DNA from: Sabulicella glaciei
GTDB lineage: Bacteria > Pseudomonadota > Alphaproteobacteria > Acetobacterales > Acetobacteraceae
NCBI RefSeq assembly: GCF_026183895.1
Contig: NZ_JAPFQI010000017.1
Coordinates: 34,293 to 98,292, forward strand
Direction: 5' to 3'
Length of the DNA: 64,000 bases
Shown here: positions 30,957-39,967 of the stretch, piece by piece
Numbering within the stretch: position 1 is the first letter of the stretch
Layout: each line of letters begins with the position of its first letter
Notes under the pieces: model-generated
The model's database searches: none
Told to the model about the DNA's origin: nothing
Seen by the model: the letters and a program-made list of their open reading frames with translations, nothing else
Program-made: the position numbers and the translations under genes

Positions 30957-31368
30957 CGGGCGGCTCCTTGTTTGTCCTTCAACAGCCAAACAATGGCACA
31001 TCGCGATGCAGCTAAGCCGTCCACCCCAACAAGCTTCGAGGTTTCGGAACTCGGAGCATGGCGGCAAAGTTCTAGCTGTCGGACCAGCAATGGGCGGTGA
31101 TCTCGCCGCTGCTTCCGACGAACCGCTGATGCACCACGACACCGAGTGAGAGACCTTCTCACATGGCGAGAGTAAGGCCTGATCTGAACAGAATCCTTCG
31201 CGAAGATGGCCACAAGATGAACTTACAGTGGAGCGGAGGAGGTCCGCGAAAAATCGCTTGTTAAGCGGACCACCTGGGCGCAACATACCACGTCTCCCAT
31301 TTTTGGAAGACGCTTCAGAATCTGCAAACTTTACCCCCGCTATCTGTGAGATGGCGGGGGTTTTTTTC
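30957..31368. other. non-coding stretch with two hairpins
   Basis: No supportable gene. It contains an inverted repeat GGTCCGC/GCGGACC (31241-31247 with 31265-31271) and the strong orphan terminator at 31334-31367. The part next to the IS110 start could be the left non-coding end of that element, the region which in IS110 elements encodes the bridge RNA; this is inference only. Confidence 0.4.
31334..31367 (+). terminator. orphan intrinsic terminator
   Basis: A perfect 7-bp stem (CCCCCGC 31334-31340, GCGGGGG 31354-31360) with a 13-base loop and seven T residues. It points rightward, yet no rightward gene precedes it within 1 kb. It either belongs to a small RNA or is left over from a lost gene. 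Confidence 0.85.
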
Positions 31369-31983
31369 CTAGGCCGGCAAAGCTTGCTGGCTTGCCTGCT
31401 GCTCGAGTGTCCCAAGGTATCGGGCGGGATCGCTGCGAAAGCGGGTGCGTAGCGTTCTGGCGAGACGCCTCGGCTCGAGGCGTTGGCGGAGGTCGCGCCA
31501 GCGTCGGAGGCTAACGCGACCGAGGTCGCGCGCCTTCGGCGGATGCAGCCGCGTCGCGGTGGCGGCGATCACGCGCACTTCGCCGCGCAGCACCAGCGCA
31601 GGGGAGGCCGTTTTGCGTCCGGTGGCGCGCCTTTCGTGGTAGCGCTGGGAGCCGAACATCTGCTCGAGATCGTTGTTGGTGCGCGGCAGCCCCGCGACCG
31701 CGGCGCAGTGGAACAGGCCCGGCCGGTAGCTGCGGGTGACCTTCAGGAAGTGCTCGACGGCGCCAACCAGGCTGCCGGCCTCGGCGCGGTGGCGGGTCAT
31801 GGCGCCGATCAGCCCATCGAAGCGCTGCCGAGCAGGATTGGCAGTCTCGCCAGCGGCGTTGCCGAGGATCTGGGCCGCACGGTGAACCCAGCCATAAGTC
31901 CGTTCGATGTCCGGCCACAGGGCGGCGGTCCCCTCCAGGCCTCGGCTGATCAGGGCACGGAGCCGCGTCAGCGCCGGCGTGGC
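31369..31983 (-). pseudogene. C-terminal fragment of a second, non-IS110 transposase
   Basis: Codons 143-346 of a chimeric open frame. The block PGLFHCAAVAGLPRTNNDLEQ, followed by FGSQRYHERRATGRKTASP, is typical of a transposase family with an NNDLEQ/HERRATGR signature that I recall from bacterial insertion sequences but cannot name with certainty. The N-terminal catalytic half is missing; the frame is instead joined to an IS110 tail at about 31985. Confidence 0.55.
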
Positions 31984-31992
31984 CCCCCCTTT

Positions 31993-32298
31993 TTCCTCCC
32001 GCAGTACGGCCCAGGCGATGCTGGCGAGCTTGGCGCCGACCGCCACCACGACGCTGGGATGCGCCCGTGCCAGCAATTGGCGCACCCAAGCCCTTATGGC
32101 TGTCTGCTTGCGGGCGAAATGAGCCATGGCGGCTCGCGCGCCGTGGATCAGCTGCGTGCGCAGGTAGCTGTTGCCGCGCTTGCTGATCCCCAGCAGCCTA
32201 GTTCTCCTTCCGGTCGAGTGTTGCGCTGGGGGGCAGCCCAAGCCAGGCGGAAGGTCGCGTCCTCTGGGAAACGCCGACCCGTCCCCGACGGCGGCCAA
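31993..32298 (-). pseudogene. IS110-family transposase C-terminal remnant
   Basis: Codons 38-139 of the same chimeric frame read AVGDGSAFPRGRD...QHSTGRRTRLLGISKRG and LRTQLIHGARAA...KLASIAWAVLREE, the Transposase_20 domain of IS110 proteins. Upstream similarity stops near 32298. Reading along the minus strand, this C-terminal piece lies upstream of the N-terminal piece at 30956, so they are not simply two halves of one interrupted element. Confidence 0.75.
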
Positions 32299-32688
32299 CA
32301 GCTTCCTCCTTTCCTGTCGCCTTCCAGCGACAGGGCTTCTTGCGTCAGGCCAAAGCTTTGAAATGGCCAACTTCTGTGTGACGCGATGAGGCTGAGGGGA
32401 GGTGGTCATCGCAGCCCACTCGATTGAGGCAGCTCTGCTTCGGCACGCTCCAGTGGTGTTCTGGCAGTAACCTCGAAACGCATGTCGCGATGAAGGATGC
32501 TGTGCTAAGCTTCTGGAAATAAACTGCTAATTTCAAGAAGGAGCAGCGGAGAAGCGCATGGTTGCAGGCGGGCCAATGAACGAACGTGAGTTGCTGGCGG
32601 CGCGGCTGAGGCAACAACAAAACCAGCCCCTCGCGAAACTAGCGTGCTATTTCTCTCCGTCAGGGAAATTTTGAGGGAAGCGGCCGGT

Positions 32689-34032
32689 ATGAGCGTTACT
32701 CCGACATTTATTGGTGTCGCTGGTCAAACGGGTATCTACAGAGTGCCGTTGAGCCAACTTGGCCAAGCACCGATTCGCTCTTTAAGCATCAACGACACCG
32801 GGCAAATGGGTCTAAGTGTTGGCGCTGGGTCGGGCCTAGACCTAGACTTTGTCAAGATTTCCAATCTTCTGACAGACGACCCTAACGCGGCTGCAGGGAT
32901 TGGATCAGTTATTCCTTTCAATTTTTCGACCACAGTCCTCAGGGCTGGATTTGTTGCGCCAGTGCCGCCAGGGTCCGCGCCGGAACTGAACAATCCGACG
33001 CTCTTCGGTACAACTCCAGGAAATCAGGGCGTCGACCTTCAAATAGCGACCTTGAGTGTGCGAGATGGTCTCGCCGTTTCTACAACTGGTGGTGCTGTTT
33101 CTCTCGGAATTGGTGGATCTATTGGTTTCCGGTTCGATTTGGCCTTCGATCCGCAGGGCCTCTATCTATACTATGGGGAGGTGAGCGCCAACGAAGGTTC
33201 GTATGTCAGCGCCAGCTCAACATCCGCTGTTCCCTTTCCGGAACGCGTTGCGGTCAAGGGGACGGAGCTTCAAGATCTGATGAACCTCAATACCCCCGTC
33301 AACGCTCACTTGGTCGGCGCCAGTGTCGCGATGGTTGGACGGGATGGTGATGATCTCGTTGTCGGCGCGAATGGGAACGACCGCTTAGGGGGTGGTGCGG
33401 GAAGCGACATCATCTCGGGCGGCAGCGGCTTCGACACGGCGCTGTTTCGTGGCCCGCGTTCTGAGTACCGCTTCCAGACTCAGCCAGACGGGTCATTGCT
33501 CATCCAGGATCAAGTCCCTGGCCGAGACGGGACCGATCTTCTCTTGGGAATCGAGAACTTCCAATTTGGCAACGTAGCGACCTACCGGTTCTTTCACACG
33601 CAGGCTGGCGGGCACCTCTTCACGACCTCGACGGTCGAGCGTGACTCCGTCCAGCAGAACCTTCCTCACTACCGCTACGAGGGTGAAACGTTCCTCACCG
33701 CCGATCAGGGATTTCCCAACGCAGTCCCTGTTTACCGTTTCTTTCACACCCAAGCGGGTGGCCATCTGTTTACGACGTCCGTCGTAGAGCGCGACGCGGT
33801 GCTGCAGAACCTTCCTCATTACCGCTACGAGGAAGTTGGCTTCCACATGTCACCAGTCGCCGGAGAAGGGCTCGTGCCGATCTTTCGTTTCTTCCACACG
33901 CAAGCCGGTGGGCATTTGTTCACCTCCTCTGCGGTGGAGAGGGATGTCACGCTGAGCACTCTGCCGCACTACCGGTATGAGGGGATTGCCTTCTATGCTC
34001 CAACCACCGTGGCAGATCAGCTGTTCGGGTGA
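32689..34032 (+). CDS. secreted RTX-like protein with three 50-residue DUF5648-type repeats (copy 1)
   Basis: A 447-residue protein without a Sec signal. Residues 1-200 form a domain shared only with copy 2 in this window (MSVTPTFIGVAGQTGIYRV start, GNQGVDL, GIGGSIGFRF). Residues 215-255 are RTX-like glycine/aspartate nonapeptides (DGDDLVVGANGNDRLGGGAG). The last 150 residues are three exact 50-residue repeats with the core YRFFHTQAGGHLFTTS, VERD and LPHYRYEG, as in DUF5648. Lack of a signal and the RTX segment suggest type I secretion. The ATG at 32689 has a GAGGGAAG site. GC is lower than in the core genes. Function unknown; surface glycan binding or adhesion is possible. Confidence 0.82.
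   Translation: MSVTPTFIGVAGQTGIYRVPLSQLGQAPIRSLSINDTGQMGLSVGAGSGLDLDFVKISNLLTDDPNAAAGIGSVIPFNFSTTVLRAGFVAPVPPGSAPELNNPTLFGTTPGNQGVDLQIATLSVRDGLAVSTTGGAVSLGIGGSIGFRFDLAFDPQGLYLYYGEVSANEGSYVSASSTSAVPFPERVAVKGTELQDLMNLNTPVNAHLVGASVAMVGRDGDDLVVGANGNDRLGGGAGSDIISGGSGFDTALFRGPRSEYRFQTQPDGSLLIQDQVPGRDGTDLLLGIENFQFGNVATYRFFHTQAGGHLFTTSTVERDSVQQNLPHYRYEGETFLTADQGFPNAVPVYRFFHTQAGGHLFTTSVVERDAVLQNLPHYRYEEVGFHMSPVAGEGLVPIFRFFHTQAGGHLFTSSAVERDVTLSTLPHYRYEGIAFYAPTTVADQLFG
33570..33764 (+). repeat. 195-bp tract identical to 36819-37013
   Basis: Within the first two repeat units this 195-bp tract appears base-for-base identical to 36819-37013 in copy 2, while sequence on both sides has many differences. That pattern indicates recent gene conversion or recombination between the paralogues. 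Confidence 0.85.
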
Positions 34033-34151
34033 CCGCTCTGAAAAATTGAGACTCCCACCTTTCTGAGGATGGACTTTCGCAAGATCGCCGTCAGGTCGGG
34101 TTTCCGGCCTCGTTCTGTCGTTCCCTTGCGCAAGGTTTTACCCGAGGCCCG

Positions 34152-35557
34152 TGCCCTGGGGTCGTGCCCCGAGGCGTGGTGTAGGAGGCGGCCACCGCGG
34201 TGAACCGGGGTAGGGTTGAGTTGCGACACGCAACCCCTGCTTTGGAACCCCACGATGACCGAGCAAGAGACTGCCCTTCGCGAGCTTCTGACGAAAGGAA
34301 CGGATGCCTCCTTCCTGCGTGAGATGATCGGCTTCGCGGCCGAGCGGCTGATGGAGCTGGAGGTAGGCGGCCTGACCGGCGCCGCCCATGGCGAACGCAG
34401 CCCGGACCGCCTGGTGCAGCGAAACGGCTATCGCGAGCGGGACTGGCAGACCCGGGCGGGCACGGTGGAGCTGCGCGTCCCCAAGCTGCGCAAAGGCTCC
34501 GACTTCCCGGCCTTCCTGGAGCCCCGACGCACGGCCGAGCGGGCCTTGGTGGCGGTGATCCAGGAGGCCTACGTGCACGGTGTCTCGACCCGGGCGGTGG
34601 ATGACCTGGTGCAGGCCATGGGCGCGTCAGGCGTCAGCAAGAGCCAGGTCAGCCGCCTGTGTGCCGAACTCGACGAACGGGTCGGCGCCTTCCTCTCCCG
34701 CCCGATCGAGGGCGAATGGCCCTATCTGTGGCTCGACGCCACCTACGTCCGTGTGCGTCAGGCTGGGCGGATCGTCTCCGTGGCCGCCACCATTGCGGTC
34801 GCCGTCAACAGCGACGGGCGACGGGAGGTGCTTGGCATGGCGACCGGCGTCAGCGAGGCCGAGACGTTCTGGACCGACTTCCTGCGCTCGCTCGCCCGGC
34901 GCGGCCTCCGTGGCGTGAAGCTGGTCATCGCTGATGCCCATGAGGGACTGAAGGCCGCTGTGCGGCGCGTGCTGCACGCCACGTCCCAGCGCTGCCGCGT
35001 GCACTTCACGCGCAACGCCCTGGCGCACGCCGGCAAAGGTCACCGCCGCCTGGTGTCGGCCTGGATCGGCACCGCCTTCGCCGAGCCGGACGCGGATGGG
35101 GCCAGCCGCCAGTGGCGCAGGGTCGCGGACCAACTTCGTCCCAGGGTCCCAAAGCTCGCCGGCCTGATGGACGCCGCCGAGGAGGGTGAGGACGGGCCCG
35201 CCACCGGTTCGAGGGCTCGTCCGAACGCTGGCGTTCATGGCGTTCCCCCGGGAGCATCGCGCAAAGATCCACAGCACGAACCCGCTCGAACGGGTGAACT
35301 GCGAGATCAAGCGCCGCACCGATGTCGTCGGCATCTTTCCCAACGAGGCCGCCGTCACGCGGCTCGTCGGCGCCATCTTGCTCGAGCAGAACGACGAATG
35401 GGCGGTGCAGCGCCGCTACATGAGCCTTGAGACGCTCGCGCCCATCAGCGATGCTCCCAACGTCAGCCTGCCAGCCGTCGCAGTCTGACCGCGGCCCAGC
35501 CCCGCTCAGGACGCCATGGCGCTCCTACACCATCTCCAGGGACACGACCTGCCCTGG
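34152..35557 (+). mobile_element. IS256-family insertion sequence with 8-bp target duplication
   Basis: Imperfect terminal inverted repeats (34160-34187 and 35522-35549; 22 of 28 bases match, sharing GGTCGTG and TGGTGTAGGAG) bound a 1390-bp element. The direct repeat TGCCCTGG at 34152-34159 and 35550-35557 is the target-site duplication, the size expected for IS256. The restored target is a palindrome, GGCCCG-TGCCCTGG-CGGGCC, whose loop is exactly the duplicated octamer. Confidence 0.88.
34255..35488 (+). pseudogene. IS256-family (Mutator-type) transposase, frameshifted
   Basis: The first frame (34255 to about 35175) encodes a typical IS256 transposase: [36 protein letters not shown], the first DDE Asp in [12 protein letters not shown] and the second in [13 protein letters not shown]. 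The conserved tail ([48 protein letters not shown]) continues one frame over from about 35200 to 35488. Compared with family consensus, roughly 37 extra bases lie between the two parts. The protein would lose its third catalytic region, so the copy is probably inactive. Confidence 0.85.
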
Positions 35558-35937
35558 CGGGCCGTGTCGGCTGCAGCATCCTCTGTTTCCTGTCGTACGT
35601 CTCACACCTGGGGCGCAAACGGGCGCTTTAGCCCGATGGGCCGAGGTGCCCGCGGACAGGGCAGCAGGCGTCGCGCGAATAGGGGGAGATTAACAAGGCA
35701 AGGCGTGCTCCTTCCTCTAACGTGAGACAGCGGGTTGTTTCCTTGTGGGCGATCTGCCGCACTGTCACACCCGCTTGCTTTGACGGGAAGGCGCCTACAG
35801 ATGGGTAGCACCCAAGAGCCGCCCTGCCGCGCAACGTACTGACCGGGCTGGGGAAGCCGTGACAGGAATCTTGCTCGGGTTGAAACCCTGACGCTTTCTC
35901 CCGAATTATTAGTAAGGTTTCGGCGTGAGGCTTCCCA
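35489..35937. other. right end of the IS256 element and promoter region of copy 2
   Basis: 35489-35549 is the right end of the insertion sequence. The rest, to the copy 2 start, contains no gene I can support. It should hold the promoter of copy 2; I see no clear sigma-70 or sigma-54 box. Confidence 0.5.
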
Positions 35938-37281
35938 ATGAGTGTTTCCCCAACCTTAATCGGCACTGCTGGCCAGACGGCTATCTACCGGATCTCTCTG
36001 GCACAGCTGGGTCAATCGCAGGTCCAGGCGATCAGTCTCAATGACAGCGGTTTCCTGGGCCTGACTTCTGGCGCTGAGTCAGGGTTCGATCTTGACTTCG
36101 TCAAGATCTCAAATGTGCTGACTGACGATCCCAACGTAGCTGGGGCGCTCGGGACGGTCATTCCCTTTGACTTCAGCAGCATTGCGTATCGAGCGGGCTA
36201 CATTGCGCCGGCACCGGCGGGTGCAACGCCTGCGCTGAGCGGCAACACGCTGTTTGGAGCGACGCCCGGAAATCAAGGCGTAGATCTCGGGCTCGCCACC
36301 CTGGGGGTCCGCGATGGACTGAACGGTGTCACGCCCGGGGGTTCTGTTTCTCTGGGAATTGGCGGCTCCATTGCTTTCAAGTTCAACGCCCCATTCGACC
36401 CGCAAGGTCTTTATCTGTACTTTGGAGATGCAGGCGGGACGGATCGAGCCTTTGTTGGTGTCAGTTCGACGTCCGCTTCTCCTTTCCCTGCGCAGGTCAC
36501 CATCAGAGGAACCGAGGCGCAGGATGGGATCAGCCTGACGACCGCCGCGAATGCTCACCTGCTGGGGACGGGCGTTGCCATGCACGGAGCTGGCGGCAAT
36601 GACGTACAGATCGGCGGGAACGGGAACGATCGCCTCGCTGGCGGGGGTGGCAACGACCTCATCGTAGGTGGCGTCGGCTTCGACACGGCTCTGTATCGTG
36701 GTCAGCGGTCTGAGTACCGCTTCCAGACTCAGCCCGACGGGTCGTTGGCGATCCAAGATCCGGTTGCTGGCCGTGACGGCACCGATCTTCTCTACGGCAT
36801 CGAGAATCTGCAGTTCGCCAACGTAGCGACCTACCGGTTCTTTCACACGCAGGCTGGCGGGCACCTCTTCACGACCTCGACGGTCGAGCGTGACTCCGTC
36901 CAGCAGAACCTTCCTCACTACCGCTACGAGGGTGAAACGTTCCTCACCGCCGATCAGGGATTTCCCAACGCAGTCCCTGTTTACCGTTTCTTTCACACCC
37001 AAGCGGGTGGCCACCTCTTCACCACCTCGGCGGTGGAAGCGGAGAGCGTGCGTGCGAACCTTCCCCATTACCGCGATGAGGGCGTAGGCTTCCACATGTC
37101 CGCCACCCCGGGCGAGGGACTCGTGCCGATCTATCGCTTCTTCCACACGACGGCTGGTGGACACCTGTTCACGTCCTCTGCGGTGGAGCGAGACGTCACC
37201 ATCAACACGCTTCCGAACTACCGGTACGAGGGCGTGGCATTCTACGCGCCCACAACCGTGGCAGACCCACTGTTCGGATGA
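35938..37281 (+). CDS. secreted RTX-like protein with three 50-residue DUF5648-type repeats (copy 2)
   Basis: Also exactly 447 residues, with the same layout as copy 1: a 200-residue N-terminal domain (MSVSPTLIGTAGQTAIYRI), an RTX-like segment (GGNDVQIGGNGNDRLAGGGGNDLIVGG has the nonapeptide spacing) and three C-terminal repeats (YRFFHTQAGGHLFTTS type). Divergence from copy 1 is spread over the whole gene except for a 195-bp identical tract in the repeats. The two form a tandem duplication later split by an IS256 element. No signal peptide is seen; type I secretion is likely. Confidence 0.82.
   Translation: MSVSPTLIGTAGQTAIYRISLAQLGQSQVQAISLNDSGFLGLTSGAESGFDLDFVKISNVLTDDPNVAGALGTVIPFDFSSIAYRAGYIAPAPAGATPALSGNTLFGATPGNQGVDLGLATLGVRDGLNGVTPGGSVSLGIGGSIAFKFNAPFDPQGLYLYFGDAGGTDRAFVGVSSTSASPFPAQVTIRGTEAQDGISLTTAANAHLLGTGVAMHGAGGNDVQIGGNGNDRLAGGGGNDLIVGGVGFDTALYRGQRSEYRFQTQPDGSLAIQDPVAGRDGTDLLYGIENLQFANVATYRFFHTQAGGHLFTTSTVERDSVQQNLPHYRYEGETFLTADQGFPNAVPVYRFFHTQAGGHLFTTSAVEAESVRANLPHYRDEGVGFHMSATPGEGLVPIYRFFHTTAGGHLFTSSAVERDVTINTLPNYRYEGVAFYAPTTVADPLFG
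36819..37013 (+). repeat. 195-bp tract identical to 33570-33764
   Basis: The partner of the tract in copy 1, with a constant offset of 3249 bases and no mismatch that I can find. Confidence 0.85.
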
Positions 37282-37289
37282 GCAAAGTG

Positions 37290-37316
37290 CTGGGGCCGTT
37301 TGCCTGGCGGCCCCAG
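37290..37316 (+). terminator. hairpin after copy 2
   Basis: A perfect 9-bp stem (CTGGGGCCG/CGGCCCCAG) with a nine-base loop starts eight bases after the stop. There is no T-run. Its loop sequence TTTGCCTGG resembles the palindrome into which the IS256 element jumped downstream of copy 1. Confidence 0.65.
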
Positions 37317-37378
37317 CGGCCGGGAGTCGGACTTCTGCAAGAACACCTATGGCGGTGCAACGCCGTCCGTGCGCTTCA

Positions 37379-38332
37379 GACCGCGATTTCGTAGTAGTCG
37401 TGTGCGACCGCACGTCCGCCGAAGCCTTCTTTCTGGTTGATAAGACCGTCGTTCAGCCACCGTCCCTCGAGTTCGGTTGAGTTTCCGAAGTCGAACCACC
37501 GTTTGGCAAGAAAAACCTCATCGAGAAGATGAAGGAAGAGGCGGTCCAGGCATCCGCAGGCAAAGCCTTCTGCGGTTGCGGCAGCGTACTGGAGATGCGC
37601 CACCTCGTCGGTTTCGTAGATGACCACACCGCCCAAGAGCGCCCGCAACGGACCACGCGCGGTGAAGAGACGAATACTGCGCGGGAAACTGACCTGCAGA
37701 TGCCTGATCTCCAAAATGCTGTGAACAGGTCTGGTGTGATAGCGTGCCGCAAGATGCTTCTCGAGCAGTTGCCAGAAGCCTTCCCAGTCCGCGTCCTCCT
37801 GAACCGTAACCCCTTTTTGCAAGGCCTTGGCCGCGCCCCGCCGCCGGCGCTCCTGTGGCATCGGACGGCGCGCCATATCGATCGTGCTCAGAAGGTCCCT
37901 ACGAACGAGGACCGCATCATGCCGAAACAGCGCGTAGCGATCCTCCTCTGCCGGGAGACGATGATAAATGTGGGGGATGGTTTTGTAGTGAACCTTTCTG
38001 ACACCTTGCCTCGAGAGCCAGCCGAGGGCGGTGCCAAAGACCTCAAGCATGAGCGGCGTTGTCATCCGCTCCGAGACAAGAAATCCACCGTAAGTAAGCC
38101 CATTGTGGCTTGCGATGCCACCCTCGGTCGTGTGCGCTGGAAGAATGGCGACGATCTCTGATCCCCGACGCAGCATCAGCGACGCGTCCTCGAAGCGATC
38201 CGCGTGATATCTCATGTAGCGCCGCTTGTGCAGGAATGTCGCGTTCTTGCTGGCTTCCACGAAATCGTCCCATGCGGAGGCGGAAGTGTCCTTGTAAAGC
38301 TCGACCTGAAGCTCAGGGGTATTTTTCGTCAT
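37379..38332 (-). CDS. FemAB/GNAT-like acyltransferase
   Basis: A protein of about 317 residues with a FemAB-like GNAT fold (PF13480-type). Typical pieces are NATFLHKRRYMRYHADRFEDASLML near the N-terminus and HLQYAAATAEGFACGCLDRLFLHLLDEVF followed by WFDFGNSTELEG near the C-terminus. Relatives decorate sugars or peptidoglycan with amino-acyl or acyl groups. The ATG at 38332, four bases after the upstream stop, is preferred to a TTG at 38350 that would overlap it. It is last in a minus-strand run of glycan genes. Confidence 0.75.
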
Positions 38333-38336
38333 TTCT

Positions 38337-39263
38337 TTAGTCGCACTCAAGTACCGCGAGACCGACGCCAGTCCTGCCGTAGCCGTTTCCGTTGTAAAAC
38401 ATATAGAGATTTCCGCCTACTTCCTGGACCACGCCATAGCACTGCATTTCGCCATCCCAATCCCCTCCGGTGCTTTCAAGCCCACTGAGGTCATCGCGCC
38501 GAATCCAGGAACGGCCGTCGTGAGAGACAGCGTAACCAAGGCGGTAACCGGAAGCCGTGCGAATGGAATACCAAAGGGTCCACCTATCGGAATCGAGCCG
38601 ATGGAGCCAGGGTCGTCCGAAACCCAGTTCTCCGTCCTCGGGTTGCAGCACCGGCTGTCCCCAGGAAGGCCAGATCAGACCATCTGCAGAGGTGGCTCGC
38701 CGCAAGCTGTACTTCGGCTGCTCGCGTCCAGCGGACACAGTGAAGTCGCCACCGCCAATATACCAAGCGTCCCAAACCCCTTCATCGTCCAGGCCCGGTT
38801 GCACGAGCGCCGCCGTCCGAAAGAAGCGTTCACCCGGCCCCCTGTCCATCACCGGCACATCCTGCGCGCGGACAAACGAAGATTCGGGACCCGGGGCCTC
38901 GGCAGCGCCGGTGAACAGCGTGTAGGGCACCTTCACCTGCTTCTGGTAACCAACATAATAAAGGCGCGTCGTCCCATCGGGCAGTTGGATGATGCACGAC
39001 GGGTTGACACCGTTATCGTCGAAGCACCCCGCGGATCCAATATCGAGAACAGGCTCTTTCGCCTGTCCCACGATCCGCGTCGGGTCGCGCCCGTCGAGAT
39101 CGATCCACCCGACGCGCGAGACCGTGGCCTCGTCGCAACTGGCCAGGAAGAGGCGAAGCCTCCCATCCGGCAGCCAAGCGGGAGTGGGGAGCATTGCGTG
39201 CGTGCGTGCCCAGGGAATATTGCCGTCCGGCTTCCACAAGCAACCGAGCTTGCGCCATTTCAT
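38337..39263 (-). CDS. beta-propeller glycosidase-like protein
   Basis: A 308-residue protein resembling the five-bladed propeller of GH32/GH43/GH130-like enzymes: repeated motifs of WIDLDGRDP, LYYVGYQ, WDAWYIGGGDF, PKYSLRRATSADGLIWP, and RWTLWYSIRTASGYRLGYAVSHDGRSW. Such proteins recur in O-antigen and capsule loci near NeuD-like enzymes; their role is unclear. No signal peptide, so it acts in the cytosol. Overlaps the NeuD-like start by four bases. Confidence 0.7.
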   Translation of the reverse strand: MKWRKLGCLWKPDGNIPWARTHAMLPTPAWLPDGRLRLFLASCDEATVSRVGWIDLDGRDPTRIVGQAKEPVLDIGSAGCFDDNGVNPSCIIQLPDGTTRLYYVGYQKQVKVPYTLFTGAAEAPGPESSFVRAQDVPVMDRGPGERFFRTAALVQPGLDDEGVWDAWYIGGGDFTVSAGREQPKYSLRRATSADGLIWPSWGQPVLQPEDGELGFGRPWLHRLDSDRWTLWYSIRTASGYRLGYAVSHDGRSWIRRDDLSGLESTGGDWDGEMQCYGVVQEVGGNLYMFYNGNGYGRTGVGLAVLECD

Positions 39264-39958
39264 AGACGGTCAGACGCTTCGGCGCGGATACGAAAAAACC
39301 GCCGGGCGTCGACCCTCGACGCCATGGTCTCTGGGCCACGAAACATTTGTCCTGCATTCGTGCTCCCCGACAAGGTGACGGCGGGTCCGACCCAGCAATC
39401 TTCGGCGAGCACCGTGCGATCCGCGAGCGCGCTGTTCACGCCGAGGAAAGAGTTTGCGCCAACGCGGCATAAGCCCGAGATCACCACGTGCGAGGAAACG
39501 AACACGTTGTCTGCGATGTGACTGTGGTGACCGATATGGTTCCCGGACCAGAGCACAACGTTCCGCCCGACAGAAACGAAAGACTGCACGACGTTGCTTT
39601 CGAAAATGAAGCAGTGCTCCCCGATGTTTGCGCTGGGCGCAATGAAGGCCTGGGGGCTGATAAACGAGGCGAGTGGATAACCCCTTGCGCGCGCGGTCTC
39701 GACGAGCCTTGCTCGCAGCCGGTTCAGCTGGGTGTAGACGACTGCGACATGGACGTGGTGTGTCGCTGGCGGATGCGTCTCATGCAGCGCTTCGAGGGGA
39801 ACCACCGGAAGGCCGCGAAACACCTCCCGCGTCATGTAGGCCTGCTCGACCGTAAACGCCACGACACGGTAGTCCGTGTAGGCCTCGAAGTACTCGTGTG
39901 CGACCTCCGCAAAGGCGCTGTCGCCGATCAGCACCAGATCCTTGGATTTCTCGGGCAT
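39260..39958 (-). CDS. NeuD-like sugar O-acyltransferase
   Basis: A 232-residue protein with an N-terminal nucleotide-sugar-binding (PglD_N) half and a C-terminal left-handed beta-helix of hexapeptide repeats (FISPQAFIAPSANIGEHCFIF, VVLWSGNHIGHHSHI, the latter with the catalytic His). Relatives O- or N-acetylate sialic-acid-like or amino-deoxy sugars. Tight overlap with the gene downstream and 9 bases to the methyltransferase upstream support an operon. Confidence 0.83.
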   Translation of the reverse strand: MPEKSKDLVLIGDSAFAEVAHEYFEAYTDYRVVAFTVEQAYMTREVFRGLPVVPLEALHETHPPATHHVHVAVVYTQLNRLRARLVETARARGYPLASFISPQAFIAPSANIGEHCFIFESNVVQSFVSVGRNVVLWSGNHIGHHSHIADNVFVSSHVVISGLCRVGANSFLGVNSALADRTVLAEDCWVGPAVTLSGSTNAGQMFRGPETMASRVDARRFFRIRAEASDRL

Positions 39959-39967
39959 GAGTATCTC

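Noticed and set aside
31369..32409. A single functional 346-residue transposase
   Set aside because: The two halves belong to different transposase families and both lack their N-terminal catalytic regions.
35700..35937. Sigma-54 box upstream of RTX copy 2 (TGTCAC...TTGCT near 35765)
   Set aside because: The spacing between the two halves is one base too long and the -24 GG is missing, so it does not fit the consensus.
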